Assembly: GCA_963575745.1 (NCBI GenBank)
Contig: CAUYUJ010020552.1
Location: 1-64,000, forward strand
Direction: 5' to 3'
From: Prorocentrum cordatum
Lineage: Eukaryota; Sar; Dinophyceae; Prorocentrales; Prorocentraceae
DNA length: 64,000 nt
Translations under genes and position numbers: made by a program
Notes under the pieces: model-generated
The model's input: the letters and a program-made list of their open reading frames with translations, nothing else
Database searches by the model: none
Told to the model about the DNA's origin: nothing
Shown: in pieces, positions 29,801 to 41,300 of the stretch
Numbering within the stretch: position 1 is the stretch's first letter
Layout: each line of letters starts with the position of its first letter

Positions 29801-30279
29801 TGCGCGTGGCTGAATCCTCGTAAACATGCCGGCCTTGTCATCATGTGTCGTCCCTGCTGCTTCTTCTCCTTGTCCCCGCCATCTTCCGCTGCCCTGACGT
29901 TGAGCAGACGCAGGCTCCGTCAAGACGCCGACTTCTGCGAGCGGGGCACGCTTGCGAGCCCCCGGCACCCTGGCCAAAGGCGGGCCGAACCCCCCTCTGC
30001 TCCTCGGACTCCTTTTTCGCCTCCTCGTGCTCTTTTTCCTCCTCTCCACCAATCCTGCCCAAGCCTCCCCCCGCTTCTCGCCATGCTTCCCTTCCTCCTC
30101 ATTCTCCTCCCCCTCATCATCCTCATGTATGTTCCTCTCCCCTCCTCATCCTCCTCTTCCTGAGCCCCCCCTTACACATTTCTACATATCTTCCTGCTGC
30201 TCCTCCTCTTCCAAATTCTGTCCCTTTTCTTGCTGCTGCTCCTCATTCTGAGGAGTAGAAGCTTCTCATCCTCCTAATC
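29801..30279. other. Unassigned C/T-rich spacer
   Basis: Pyrimidine-rich on this strand with TCC-like words. Open frames on both strands are products of composition; no domain seen. Confidence 0.4.
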
Positions 30280-30512
30280 CTCCGTCCTCCGTCCTCCTCC
30301 CTGAGCTGCGCTTGTCTCCCTGCCGCCTGTTTTTCTCCTCCTCCTCCTCCTCCTCCTCCTCCTCCTCCTGCTGCTGCTGCTCCTGCTGTTCCTCCTGATG
30401 ATGTTCCTGCCCTCCTCCTCCGCCTCCTCCTCGTCCTCACCCGTCTCCTGAGCCTCCTCCTCCTCCTCCTCCTCCTCCTCCTCCTCCTCCTCCTCCTCCT
30501 CCTCTCCCCCCT
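30280..30512. repeat. (TCC)n / (TGC)n microsatellite
   Basis: CTC and CTG trinucleotide runs in two blocks, separated by about 60 bp of related imperfect repeat. Confidence 0.9.
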
Positions 30513-31117
30513 CCTCTTGCGCGTCGTCGCCGCGGCTAGGCGCGGGTCTTCAGGTCGACGGGTTCGTTCGCCGCCGCCTCGGATAAGGAGAGGGCACAAG
30601 CAAGAGAGGAGGGGTAGGCAAGAAGGACCTGTCATGTTCCCTCGACCCCTGATGTCCTAGTTTGGAAGCTCCCGGCACCTTCTCGGCGACTGCTCGCCTG
30701 CGCGTCCGATCGATGTACGATGAGCCCAGGGACCGACAGCGGCCCCCGGGGACCGACAGTTACACAAGCTCGAATGTCTCGACCGTTTCTTGGGGACTGC
30801 TGCTTGCATCTCGGATTCAAGTCGATGCACGACGAGCCCAGGGCCCGCGGCCCCTTGGAGACCGAAGATGACCACGGGTGCGGTCTGGCAGCCCCCCCTC
30901 CCACGGGGAGGAGGAGGGAGGCAGCCCGAGGGTGTCACCCATGCAAAAGTCAACGCTGGGGGGAGTTGTTTCTTATACATCGGCGCCTGGGGTGCATCTG
31001 AAGCCTGACTGGGGCCGCTAAGAATATGCAAAAGAGTCGGCTCTCAGCCACTCGAAGAAATCCAGTCGCAGAGGGGGATAACCCTCTGGCTCGCGTAGCG
31101 CGCATGCTGCCAGCTCG
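30513..31117. other. Gene-poor region with short repeats
   Basis: The phrase CGATGTACGATGAGCCCAGG at about 30711 recurs as CGATGCACGACGAGCCCAGG at about 30822, and GGGGACCGACAG / GGGACCGACAG occur close by. No gene recognised. Confidence 0.45.
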
Positions 31118-31560
31118 GAAGGAGGATCGGTTTGAGGGTGGCACGGCCTGGAGGATGGCGCGAGCTGCGTCCTCCCATGTGACGCCGCACACCTGTGTCG
31201 GAAGCGGTACGAGGCTTCAAGAGACGCGCTCTGAATTGAATGACGGGTCAGATACCTGGCAAGATACGGTTGTCGAATACATCGTCCCCACTGCGGAACG
31301 ATTTCCTCCTGTTGCATATTGGCTTTACGGTTGTTTCTCATTTTGAGGGAGTGGCTTCAAGAGGTCCACCTGCGTCTTGCAAGTGGCACGGCCTTGCTGA
31401 TAGCGCGCGCCGTGCTGTCAGAAATTACGTCACACACCTCTGCTCCCAGGTAGCGGCTTCGGTGGTCCACCCTCGGCCTGAGGGTGGCATGGCCTGGAGA
31501 ATGGCGTGCGGTGTGCTGTCCCAAATGACGCTGTATACCTGTGGTCACCATATCGTCCCC
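31118..31560. repeat. Three diverged copies of a ~100-bp repeat
   Basis: Segments near 31131, 31375 and 31485 share GAGGGTGGCACGGCCTGG-type words followed by ATGGCGCG, a GTGCTGTC / CTGCGTCC stretch, AATGACG and CACACCTGTG. The first and third are closest. No complete coding frame runs through. Origin unknown. Confidence 0.6.
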
Positions 31561-31942
31561 TGGCCCTCTGCTGTCCAACCTTTACGTCCCCTCTCCCGCC
31601 CCCCTCCGTCTGCACCGTCACTTGCTCTTGTCTCAGCAGCTAGTCGCTCCAGTTGCGAGCCACACAGCAAAGGCCGTCCATCTCAACCCTTGAGAGCCTT
31701 CGGTGAAGGCAGCACCTGACTGGGTACGGTTGGATGGTTTGCTTCGGACAGGCGGGGGTGACCTGGGAGGAGGCGTGCGCAACATGAACAGCTGTCTCAA
31801 GGTGCGCAAGCGTCGCAGCAGAAGCAGCTGCCACACAAGCGAGTCCCTATCCGCAGACGTGTGTGATAACAGATCTGGAACAGCCAAGTTGGCCCCATCG
31901 CGCTATGCGCACGCAGAAGGGGAGCTGTGTACATGGAAAGAG
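31561..31942. other. Unassigned spacer
   Basis: Short frames on both strands without motif. Confidence 0.4.
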
Positions 31943-31990
31943 GTGGAGGAGGAGGAGGAGGAGGAGGAGGAGGAGGAGGAGGAGGAGGGG
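31943..31990. repeat. (GGA)n microsatellite
   Basis: Short pure GGA run. No retroelement end or spliced-leader copy lies beside it. Confidence 0.9.
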
Positions 31991-32226
31991 GAGAAGAAGT
32001 AGGTGCTGGATGAGCAGGGGAAAGGACAAAGTGAGGGTCACGGAGGAAGAGGACCTGTCGCAACAGCAGGAGCCGTGATGGGAGGGGGAGGAGCTGGAGG
32101 ACCAGGGGGAGGCGGAGGAGGGGACAGGGGGGGCGACAGCGACGAGCAGCCTCCGATGCGGAGATCGGGCCCACGCCGGGGGCGGAGCTCCGTTCTGAGC
32201 GGTGGGGGTAAAGATGCGATGCGGGG

Positions 32227-32395
32227 ATTTATCCATATCCACGGCCTGGGAACCGACGTCCTGGTGCCCCAGCGGGCGGTGGATATGGACATATTTTGGC
32301 CCCCCGGGGGCCCGAAGGTATCCATATCCACCGCCTGCCGAGGTCCCCGAAAATTCTACTCCAGGCGGTGGTCATGTATAAATTCCCGCCTCGGA
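32227..32395. repeat. Foldback cluster around TATCCATATCCAC
   Basis: TATCCATATCCACGGCC (about 32230) is inverted as GGCGGTGGATATGGACATA (about 32275) and repeated directly as TATCCATATCCACCGCC (about 32319). The palindrome GGCCCCCCGGGGGCC lies in the middle. Likely a compound or nested small inverted-repeat element. Non-coding. Confidence 0.65.
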
Positions 32396-33370
32396 GTAAA
32401 GAGCCGATCGTGAAATGAAGACACCGCCACCGTGGGAACAGCATTTTGAAACACGGACAACGGCAGAACTGGAACATCACACCAGAAACATCAACCTTTG
32501 AAAGCCAGGGTAGCACAATACGCGGCGAAGGCGGAGCATCTCCCGGACGGACAGGGTCAGGGGGATGAAAGGTGTGCACTTGACGCAGGAGGGGAGGAGG
32601 AGGGAGGGAGGAGGGGGAGGGGGAGCGATCCCCAAACGACCTCACGCGACTGCATTGGAGTGACGATGTCCCTCCGTGATTCCCTCGACGCTCACCTCAC
32701 GCACCTAGCACCAGTGGATGACGATGAGCTGCCTCTGGCCTAGACGCCCTCCTCCGAAAGTAAGCTGGGATCTGGCCAAGAGCCACGGCGACTCAGAGCC
32801 GGCAGCGTGCTCCAAAGGCCCGACAGGGCGGCCTACATCCGCGGCATAACGGTAGCTACTCTCGGCAGGGGGGGTGGGGGCCCTGTGTGCTGGTAAAACG
32901 CTTGGTCGGGGTGGAGCACGACTAGGGCGGTGGTGCGCTACAACCGCCGCAGCTTACGCGCGGGCGAGCACCAAAGTGTGGTGTGGGCGTTTCCAGGCCC
33001 CCCCCCCACGTACGATCTTTACTCTCTGGGGGAGGGTGGGGGGTAAGGACCGCTGCGCGCCAGGGGATAAAGAACACAGCCCAGCCAGCACCCAAATAGC
33101 AGCAACAAAAATGGAAAGGCATGTGGAAATGTAGGGGGTCGACTAGGGACAACGTGCATCCCTACCAATGCATTACTACGGCCTCCTAGGGAAGGTGCAG
33201 CCGAGACATGGGTGAGGGCACGGCCATGTGCACCAGTGTGCATTTGTCCAAACCATCCTGTGTTGAACTGGGTCCTCGTTTTGAATCAGCGGCGCTGGGC
33301 GGCTTCTCTCCCTCCTTTCTCGCCCTCCTCCTCCCATCCCTTGCCTTTGCCCTCCGCATGTCTATGCTTC
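32396..33370. other. Gene-poor region
   Basis: No recognisable gene or repeat family across about 970 bp; a G-rich stretch near 32865-32880 and C runs near 33000 are the only conspicuous features. Confidence 0.4.
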
Positions 33371-33945
33371 GGCACATCCCTCACACGTTTCGTGGCCCCG
33401 TGAGGAGCTCCACCTGAGGCCCCAGTAGCTGCGTTCGCATGCCGCCGCCGCCGCCCCACTTTGGCGCACCCCTCACACGCTGCGTCGCCACGTAGGGAGC
33501 TCCGACCAAGGCGCCAAAGGATTCGTCGCATGCCGCCGTCATCCCACTTTGGCGCACCCCTCACACGTTTCGTGGCACTATAGGGACCTCCGCCTGAGGC
33601 CCCAATGGCTGCGTTCGCATGCTGCCGCCACCCCACGTTGGAGCACCCCACACGCGTTCTGTGGCCCCGTAGGGAGCTCCACCTGAAGACCCAGAGGCTG
33701 CGTTCGAATGCGGTCGCCACCACACTTTGGCGCACCACTCGCACACGTCGTGGCCCAATAGGGAGCTCCGCATAAGGCGCCAGTGGCTGCGTTCGCATGC
33801 CGCCGTCACCACACTTTGGCGCACCCCTCACACACTTAGTGGTACTATAGGGATCTCCGCCTAAGGCCCCAGTGGTTGCATGTTCATGCCGCCGCCACCC
33901 CACTTTGGCGCATCCCTCACACGTTTGAGGCACCATACATGAGCT
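33371..33945. repeat. 89-bp satellite, block 1
   Basis: Six tandem units with anchor TTGGCGCACC at 33461, 33549, 33639, 33727, 33816 and 33905 (88-90 bp apart). Consensus phrases: TTTGGCGCACCCCTCACACG, TTTCGTGGCCCCATAGGGAG, CTCCGCCTGAGGCCCCAGTG, GCTGCGTTCGCATGCCGCCG. The minus strand is free of stops in all three phases for long distances, so long spurious frames run through it. Confidence 0.93.
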
Positions 33946-34600
33946 TGACGAAAGTTTGGTCAATATTTGCCATTGCGGCACTCTTGGCCACGATGATATG
34001 GAATGTCGCCAGGTGCAGACGAACCCAAGACCATCCTGTGTTACTGTTGTTTCGAAACGAGTTCGAACCTGGCTCGAACCTGTTTTTTGGAGAAGTCCGT
34101 CGAAAAAACGCTTACTTGTCTACGGATCAGAACCGAATTCAAACCTGGTTCGAACGTGCTTGCCGACGAAATCCCGCACGAAACGCCCCCTTTCATACCG
34201 TGTCGAACCGAATTCGAACCTGGTTCGAACCTATTTTTGAGGAAGTCCCGCACGAAACGCTCACTCAATGCTTCGAACCGAGTTCGAACCTGCTTCGAAC
34301 CTGATTTCCGATGAAGTTCCGCACGAAACGCTCACTTTTCTATTGCTTCGAACCGACTTCTATTGTTTCGGACCGGCCTTAGAACCTGGTTCGAACCTTT
34401 TTGGTGAGGAAGCTCCACGCGATTCGCCGTTTTCGAACGGCCGGCTGGAGGTTGCTCGCCCCCATGCTGGCACAGCTCTACCCCCCTGTCACATTGTACC
34501 AAGCTCCGCGCGCCGAACGGGGCATCTCTGGTCCACGCTGCGCCTGCGTGTCAAACAGAAGGCGCTCTCTTGTCACGGCCCAGTATGGAGCTCCGCCTTA
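33946..34600. repeat. ~70-bp palindromic satellite inserted in the 89-bp array
   Basis: About five units anchored on GAACCGAATTCGAACCTGG / GGTTCGAACCT at roughly 34059, 34135, 34205, 34275 and, degenerate, 34380. Each unit also carries GAAGTCCCGCACGAAACGC. The centre AGGTTCGAACCT is a perfect palindrome. It separates two blocks of the 89-bp satellite, and the last about 170 bp (34430-34600) is unique sequence. Confidence 0.85.
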
Positions 34601-35095
34601 GGTCCCAGTGGCTGCGTTCGCATGCCGCCGCAACTACACTTCGGCGCACCCCTCACACGTTTCGTGGCACCATAGGGAGATCCGCCTGAGGCCCCAATGG
34701 CTATGTTCGCATGCTGCCGCCACCCCACGTTGGAGCACCCCTCACACGCTTCGTAGCCCCATAAGAAGCCTCCGCCTAAGGCCCGAATGGCTGCGTTCGC
34801 ATGCCGCCGCCACCCCACTTTGGCGCATCCCTCACACGGTTCGTGGCCCCGTGGGGGGCACTTTGGCGCACCCCTCACACGTTTCGTGGCAACATTGAGA
34901 CCTCCACCTAAGGCTCCAGTGGCTCCGCTCGCATTACGCCGCCACTACACTTTGGCGCACCACTCACACGCTTTGTGGCCTCATAGGGAGATCCGCCTGA
35001 AGCCCCCGTGGCTGCGTTCGCATGCCTCCACCACCCCACTTCGGCGCAACCCTCACACGTTTCGTGGCACCATTGGAAGCTCCGCCTAAGGCTCC
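34601..35095. repeat. 89-bp satellite, block 2
   Basis: Units anchored at 34640, 34730, 34820, 34863 (truncated unit, 43 bp), 34952 and 35040. Same consensus as block 1, so one array was split by the palindromic satellite. Confidence 0.92.
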
Positions 35096-35215
35096 TCACT
35101 TCTCCCCCGTCCTACATATGGTAGTGGTGGTGGAAAAGTTGCCCATCATACATGGCGGCGCAGCCGAAACGAGCTGCGCGCAGCGGATTTCGCTGCCCCT
35201 CTCTCCTAATCGGAA

Positions 35216-35335
35216 GTCCGCGCGGATTTCTCGGATCGGCGCTGGACACCCCTCCCCGGCGCGCGGAGCGCGGCCGGGGCGGCGACGGAGGCGCCGCCAG
35301 AGAGTCCAGTGCCGATCGGAGAGATCCGCGCGGAC
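35216..35335. repeat. Foldback element family C, copy 1 (best preserved)
   Basis: Terminal arms GTCCGCGCGGATTTCTCGG...GCTGGAC (35216-35247) and GTCCAGTGCC...ATCCGCGCGGAC (35304-35335) pair at 29 of 32 positions. The interior has two further hairpins, CCCGGCGCGCGGAGCGCGGCC and GGCGGCGACGGAGGCGCCGCC. 120 bp, no coding capacity. Related copies lie at 29346-29476 and 2070-2195. Confidence 0.82.
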
Positions 35336-36279
35336 CTCGGAAAGCTTGTGCGCCTTCAATTTTGTATTACGTGGTTCCCCCCACCCCCTCTGCTGCCCTC
35401 GAGACGCCGCCAACTGCCCCATCCACCCACTCCGCTGCAGCCGCCGTTGTCGTTTCGACCCCATCCGCCCAACAAAGTGGGGCCGTCAAGCGACGGGCGC
35501 TCGCGAGCGACCGAAACCCGGCGCGCGCGTGCGCCGGGCAGGGGGGTGGCCCCGAAATCCCCGCGCTGTGAAACAAGACCACGGCGGAGGCTTGTTCGCT
35601 CTCGTCGGCCTCCTGAGGTCCGCCACTGGGCCACAGGGACCGTCAGAGAACGACTCGGGATGAAGAACTGATCGTCCAAATCTCTGGGGCTTGAGGCGGC
35701 CAGGAGGGCCTGAGTTGAATAAGAAGGAAAATCTGATCAGCGCGGCGGGGGTGACAGCAAAATTGGTTAGAACTGGTCCCCAAACCCCAATGTTTTTGTT
35801 GCCGTGTCCAGCCATGGCGACGAGGGGGCCCCTTCCCCCCACCTTTCTGCTGGCCGGAACCAACGTTCTAGCTGGCGTTACCCCGAGAGGGTGACAGAAA
35901 AGCCTGGGCTGTGGGCGGCCTGGATCCACCCCTCGTCAAGTATAGAGGAAGACAAGACGGCATAAACATCGGAGCTCTTGAATCTGCATTCGCCTCCCCC
36001 CCTCTTGCCCCCCATGCGCAGGGGGCTTGGGAAGAGGAAGCCTCGGCCCCGCTCAGGTTGGTGTAAGCGCTGGTGGTCAAGGTGTCGTCCAGACCAGCCT
36101 GGCACCCGCGCGCCTGGCGCTACCCCTTCTGCAGCTGCTCCTCTTCCTCCTCCTCCTCCTCCTCCATTCCTTTTCCTTGTGCATAACTGCTCCCTGTCGC
36201 ACCCCGAGGCCAGTTTATAGAGAGCGCCGGGCGTTTCGCCTGAGACTTCCATACATATTGCAACACTGAAACTTTGAAA
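35336..36279. other. Gene-poor region
   Basis: Several short frames on both strands without motif. No repeats of note apart from a short CTC run at 36142-36165. Confidence 0.4.
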
Positions 36280-36790
36280 GTGGCATCTGTCTCACAGATG
36301 GAGGGCGGGCCGTTTTTTAATGTGGCTCTCGCCTTAGCGCGGCGCACATTCGTTTGAAATATCTGCAAGAGTTTCACGGATTGGGGGCGGTTCCTTTTTC
36401 AAAATGTGGCTCTCGCCTTAGCGCGGCGCACACTCGTTCGAAACATGTGCAAGAGCTTCGCGGATTGAGGGCGGGTCGTGTTTCAATATGGTTTTCGCCT
36501 TAGTGCGGCGCACATTCGCTTTAGATATGTGGAAGAGCTTCACGGATTTAAAGCGGCCGTTTGCTTTTGAATGTGGCTCTCGCATTAGCGCGACGCACAT
36601 TCGTTTGAAACATTCGCAAGAGTTCCACGGATTGGGGGCAGTTCCTTTTTCAAAATGTGGCTCTCGCCTGAGCGCGGCGCACCTTCGTTTCAAGATGTGC
36701 AAGAGCTTCGCGGATTGAGGGCGGTTCCTTCTCAAAATGTGGCTCTCGCCTTAGCGCGGCGCACGTTCGCTCTAATCATTTGCCAGACAT
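36280..36790. repeat. 84-bp satellite
   Basis: Six tandem units with anchor GCCTTAGCGCGGCGCAC at 36331, 36415, 36497, 36582, 36666 and 36748 (82-85 bp). Other conserved words: AATGTGGCTCTC, CGTTTGAAA, GCAAGAGTTTCACGGATTG, GGGCGGTTCCTTTTTCAAA. Not coding. Confidence 0.93.
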
Positions 36791-38399
36791 GCTGTTTTGA
36801 ATGGGGTCAGGATGATGCGGGTGCAACAATCATGTTGATTCTCTGTCTTGAAATCCAAAGAATGGCTGTCTGGCAAGATTCCGGATTGTTCAAACGCAAC
36901 ATTCAGGTTGATCCGTGGCGCTGGAATCCGGGGAACAATGTTTTGGCATGTTTCTGGGTCTTCAAACGGTTGTTTTTCAAAAAAGGCAGTAGCTTGGATG
37001 GAAATGGACCGTTGTAGGGGCCTATGAAGATGGAGCCTGGAAGGAGGGTTTATTCCAACAACGCTGATGACTCTTAGGTTTACACAAATCCTCCTCCTCC
37101 TCCTCCGCCTTTTCCTCCTCCTCCTTCTCTGCCGTCCTCCTCCCCTGATCGTTCGATGCCAGAGTGTTCTGGCCGCGACAGACGAGATCGGTCGCTATCG
37201 CGATTGATGTACTTCACAGTCGGTCGCATCGGTCGCGATCGGTCGCGGCCGAGTTGGAGTGCCGATCGGTCGCTACCGATCGCGACGGACAAAATCTGGA
37301 ATCCAAGGATCTGCGCCATCTGGGCTCGAAGATTGGCCGAGCACTCTGTTGCAAAACGCCCTTTGGTGAAAGCTACCTCGCCATCGCTCGGACGTCCCTT
37401 CCCCGCGCACGTTTCGGCTTCGTGCGCGTATTTTTTCGCAGGATGGCCCACGATGCTCCTCGATGGTCCCCGCCAAACACGCGTCCGAGCGATGCCAAGA
37501 ACAGAGACACTCCACGTGTGCACGGCACCGCATTCCGAGTGAACCCCAGCGGCGTAGCTAACCAACGTCCAGAAACACGCGAATGCGCGTCGACTAGCGA
37601 AACCGACTGGGGACTGCACCGGTACACTCGAATGCAAATGCCGAGTGAATGTATGCAGATTTCCTCAGTCGACTTGTCTGCATGAACAATCTCTCAATGC
37701 CCGACTGCCCCCCTCCTGCCACCGCGTCCCCCAACGATGGTCAGGGTCTATGACATGTAATGCTTTCGGTCGGTGCACAATGTCACGCTTTCGTCGCGCA
37801 GCGATGCAAGCAAGGTTGTGTTTTGTTGCACGTCTGGCAAGTGTGTCCCTCATTACTAGCGCACCTCACGCATACTTGTGATGAAGTCGGTTTTGCGGAA
37901 TGTCTGCAGCGCCGCGCGTGGCTCGCCCAAGGCCGGGGCTGACGGTGAAGGCACGTCTCACGCTAGGTTCAAAAGGGTGCGCGCTGCAAGGCTGGTCTGA
38001 TTGACATTATCGGCCGTCCAAGCGCCAGACTCGCCTTAGGGCGCAGTTCCACACATTCACAGAAAAGCGTCACGACGAGCCCAGCACAGTCACGAGTCCA
38101 CGCAGTGCGCATAACAACACACACCAGCATATCGAGTCCGAATGCGAAGTCTGCCGCAAAGAACCCGCCACCGTGCCCCCTTAGAAGAACCCGCAACCGT
38201 GCCGCTGGGCACGGAGCGGGCGTGTCCTAAGGTCATTTGCCCAATGCCCTGAGCCTCAGTCCTCAATCCTGAAGTCTCTTAAAGACCCAGACCCCACATT
38301 CTCAAATCTTCCAGGGCTTGGCGCGCTTCTCCTGGGCTTTGGATCGTCTCCCCGCGTAGCTCCCCGCGTGACGTTTTCGAGCCCACGAGGGCACACAGA
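36791..38399. other. Gene-poor region
   Basis: No recognised gene in about 1.6 kb. 37180-37285 has a cluster of GATCGGTCGC words, some inverted (CGATCGGTCGCTACCGATCG). Frames of up to 185 codons on both strands overlap here without domain. 38170-38215 carries a small duplicated AACCCGC(C/A)ACCGTGCC phrase. Confidence 0.42.
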
Positions 38400-41300
38400 C
38401 TGGCCTAGAGGGCCCCAAGAGGCCCGCTAAAACGATCCAAGAGGGCTTCGAATCGCCAAACGATCACTCCAAGATGTCCAAGATGGCCTCAAGACGGCAC
38501 CAGAAGCTTCAAAAACGCACCAGGAGGCCTTCCAAGAAGGTCCCAAGATGCAGAAATCACGGATTGCTGTGGGATTTTCGAAACATGCGTTCCTTCTACC
38601 TTTTCGGCTTCCCGACGCTTCAAGACTGCCCAGGAGGACCCCAAGATCGCCTCAAGACGGCCCCAGAGGCCCCCCAGAGGGCCACAAGACAGGCCAAGAG
38701 TGCCCCATGACGGCCCAAGAGGCGCCCAAGAAAGCTCAAGAGGGCTCGAAGACAGCTCCAAGAGGGGTCCCAGATGGAGAACCCGAATCGACATTTCGAA
38801 CCCTCGGCCCCGAGGGGCCCACAGGAGGCCCCAAGAGGCCCCCAAGAGGCGGACCCATAGGCCGCAAGAGGCCCCCGAGAGGCCCCAAGAAGCCCCCAGG
38901 AGGACTCCAAGAGGCTCCCAAGAGGCCCCAGAACTGCCGCCAAGAGGCCCTCGAAGGCGCTCCGACGAGACCCCAAGAAGCATCCCTGAGAACTCTGACC
39001 CACAACCCTGACACGGTGGCAGGATGGGCCGAAGGCCATTCGATCCGCTGCCCCCTGTCGATTCATCGCAGGGGTGCCTGGCGTGCCGAATCCTCTCGGT
39101 TTTGGTTTTGGTTCTTTTTCCAAAAGAACTCTCCCAGTGGGTTTCGGCCCGCCCCGCCGGGGTCCCGGGATTTTTCCACGGACCTCAATTCCCTACTTGT
39201 CTGCCCAAGACGGCTCCAAGATGGCCTCCAAGATGGCCAGGATGGCCCAAGATGGCCTCCAAGATGGTCCAAGATGGCCTCCAGGTCCGCCCAAAATGGT
39301 CCAAGGCGACCTCCAAGACGGCCCAAGAGAGTCCAAGACGGCCCAAGAAGCCCGCCAGAGGCCTCCCAGACGGCCCAAGAGGCCTCCAAGAGGTCCTCCA
39401 GGAGGGCCCGAAGAGGCCAAAATCATTGATTTTCCATAAATTGTTGAAGGATTTGGGAATTTGCTTCTTCTCGGCATTCCCAAGGCTCAAGACGGCCCAA
39501 GAGGCCCCCAAGATCGCCCAAAAGGCCCCCAAGAGAGCCCAATGACAGCGCAAGTGGCCTCCAAGATGGCCCCAAGAGGGCCCCAAGACGGCCCAAGAGG
39601 CCTCCAACAAGCCCAAGATGGCCTCCAAGACGCCCAAGATGGCCTCCAAGACGGCACCGAAGCGCCCCAAGAGGGTCCCCGTTGGCTCAGAAAGGCCCCC
39701 GAGACGGCTCCCGACGGCGTCAGACGTGCTAGGAACCCACCAAGATGGCCGAAGTTGGCTCGAAGCTGGCCCAAAAGGGCCCAAGAGGCCCCCAAGAGGG
39801 CCTCCAGGAAGGCCAGAAGAGGCCAAAAACATTGATCTCCCTTAGGTTTTTGACGGATTGTGACATCTTCTTCTTTTCGGCCTTCCGACGGCCCGAGACG
39901 GCCCACGAGCCCCAAAAGATCGCCGAAAGATCGCCCAAGAGGCCTCCAAGACGGCCAAGATGACCTTCAAGATGCCCACGTGTTCCCCGAAGGCTTTCCA
40001 AACCGATTCGGGGAACACATGGTCCGATGGCTTGGCAGGTCTGGCCTCAACGTTCGGCCACATGGGCGCTTCCACAAAAGCAGGGGGCGGCGGTGATTCG
40101 CCGTAGGCGTCTTCGATCCGCCGCCCCCTGTCGATTCATCGCAGGGGTGCCTGGCCTCCAAGTCCGCCCAAGATGATCCAAGACGGCCCAAGAGAGTCCA
40201 AGATACCTCCAAATTCGCCCAAGAAGCCTCCAAGACGGCCCAAGACGACCCAAGAGGCCTCCAAGAGGTCCTCCAGGAGGGCCCGAAACGGCCAAAATCA
40301 TTGATTTTCCTTAGGGTGTTGAAGGATTTGGGCATCTGCTTCTTTTCGGCATTCCGACAGCTCCAGACGGCTCAAGAGGCCTCCAAGATCGCCCCAAGAT
40401 CACCCACGAGGCCTCCAAGATGGTCCCATGACGGCCCAAGGGGCCCCCAAGACGGCCCCAAGAGGGCCCCAAGAGGCCTCCAAGACGCCCAAGATAGCCT
40501 CCAAGATGGCTAAGATGGCCTCCAAGATGGCCCCATGCCGGCCCAAGATGCACCCAAGACGGCCTGAGATGGCCTCCAGATGGCCTAAGACGGCCCAAGA
40601 GGCCCCCAAGAGGCCTCCAAGACGGCCCAAGAGGCCTCCAAGAGGTCCTCCAGGAGGGCCCGAAGAGGCCAACATCCTTGATTGTCCTGAGGTTGTTGAA
40701 TGATGTTGGCATTTGCTTCGTCTCGGCATTCCGACGGCTCAAGACGGCCCAAGAGGCCCCCAAGATCGCCCACGACGCCTCCAAGATGACGCCATGACGG
40801 CCCAAGAGGCCCCCAAGACGGCCCCAACAGGGCCCAAGAGGCCTCCAAGACGGCCCAAATGGCCTCTAAGACGGCTAAGGTGGCCCCAAGATGCCTCCAA
40901 GCTGGTCCAAGATGCATCCAAGACGGCCTAAGCTGGCCTCCAGATGGCCCAAGACGCCCCAAGAGGCCCCCAAGAGGCCTCCAAGACGGCCCACGAGGCG
41001 TCCAGGAGGTCTTCCAGGAGGGCACGAAGAGGCCAAAATCCTTGATCGTCCTGAGGTCCCTGAAAGACTTTGGCAATTTCTTCTTCTCGGCATTCCGACG
41101 GCTCAAGACGGCGCAAGAGGCCCCCAAGATCGTTCAGGAGGCCTCCAAGATGGCCCCATGACGGCCCAAGAGGCCCCCGAGACGGCCTCAAGAGGGCCCC
41201 AAAATGGCCCAAAAGGCATCCAAAACGCCCAAGAGGGCCTCTAAGAACCCCTGATATTCCGTAAGAGGGCCCCAGGACGACCCAGACAGGCCCCCAAGAC

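Noticed and set aside
33286-33981. 231-codon minus-strand frame over the 89-bp satellite
   Set aside because: The repeat period is not a multiple of three, so the frame cycles through phases; stop-free by composition.
33946-34430. GGTTCGAACC in the 70-bp satellite as a Pol III B box or tRNA remnant
   Set aside because: Spacing of the last bases does not fit the B-box consensus, no A box at the right distance and no cloverleaf; the palindrome explains the motif.
33371-36790. CRISPR-like array
   Set aside because: Units are head-to-tail satellites without unique spacers, in a eukaryotic context.
38489-41127. Several minus-strand ORFs rich in SWGPLGPSW
   Set aside because: Low-complexity satellite translation; no start, domain or consistent boundaries.
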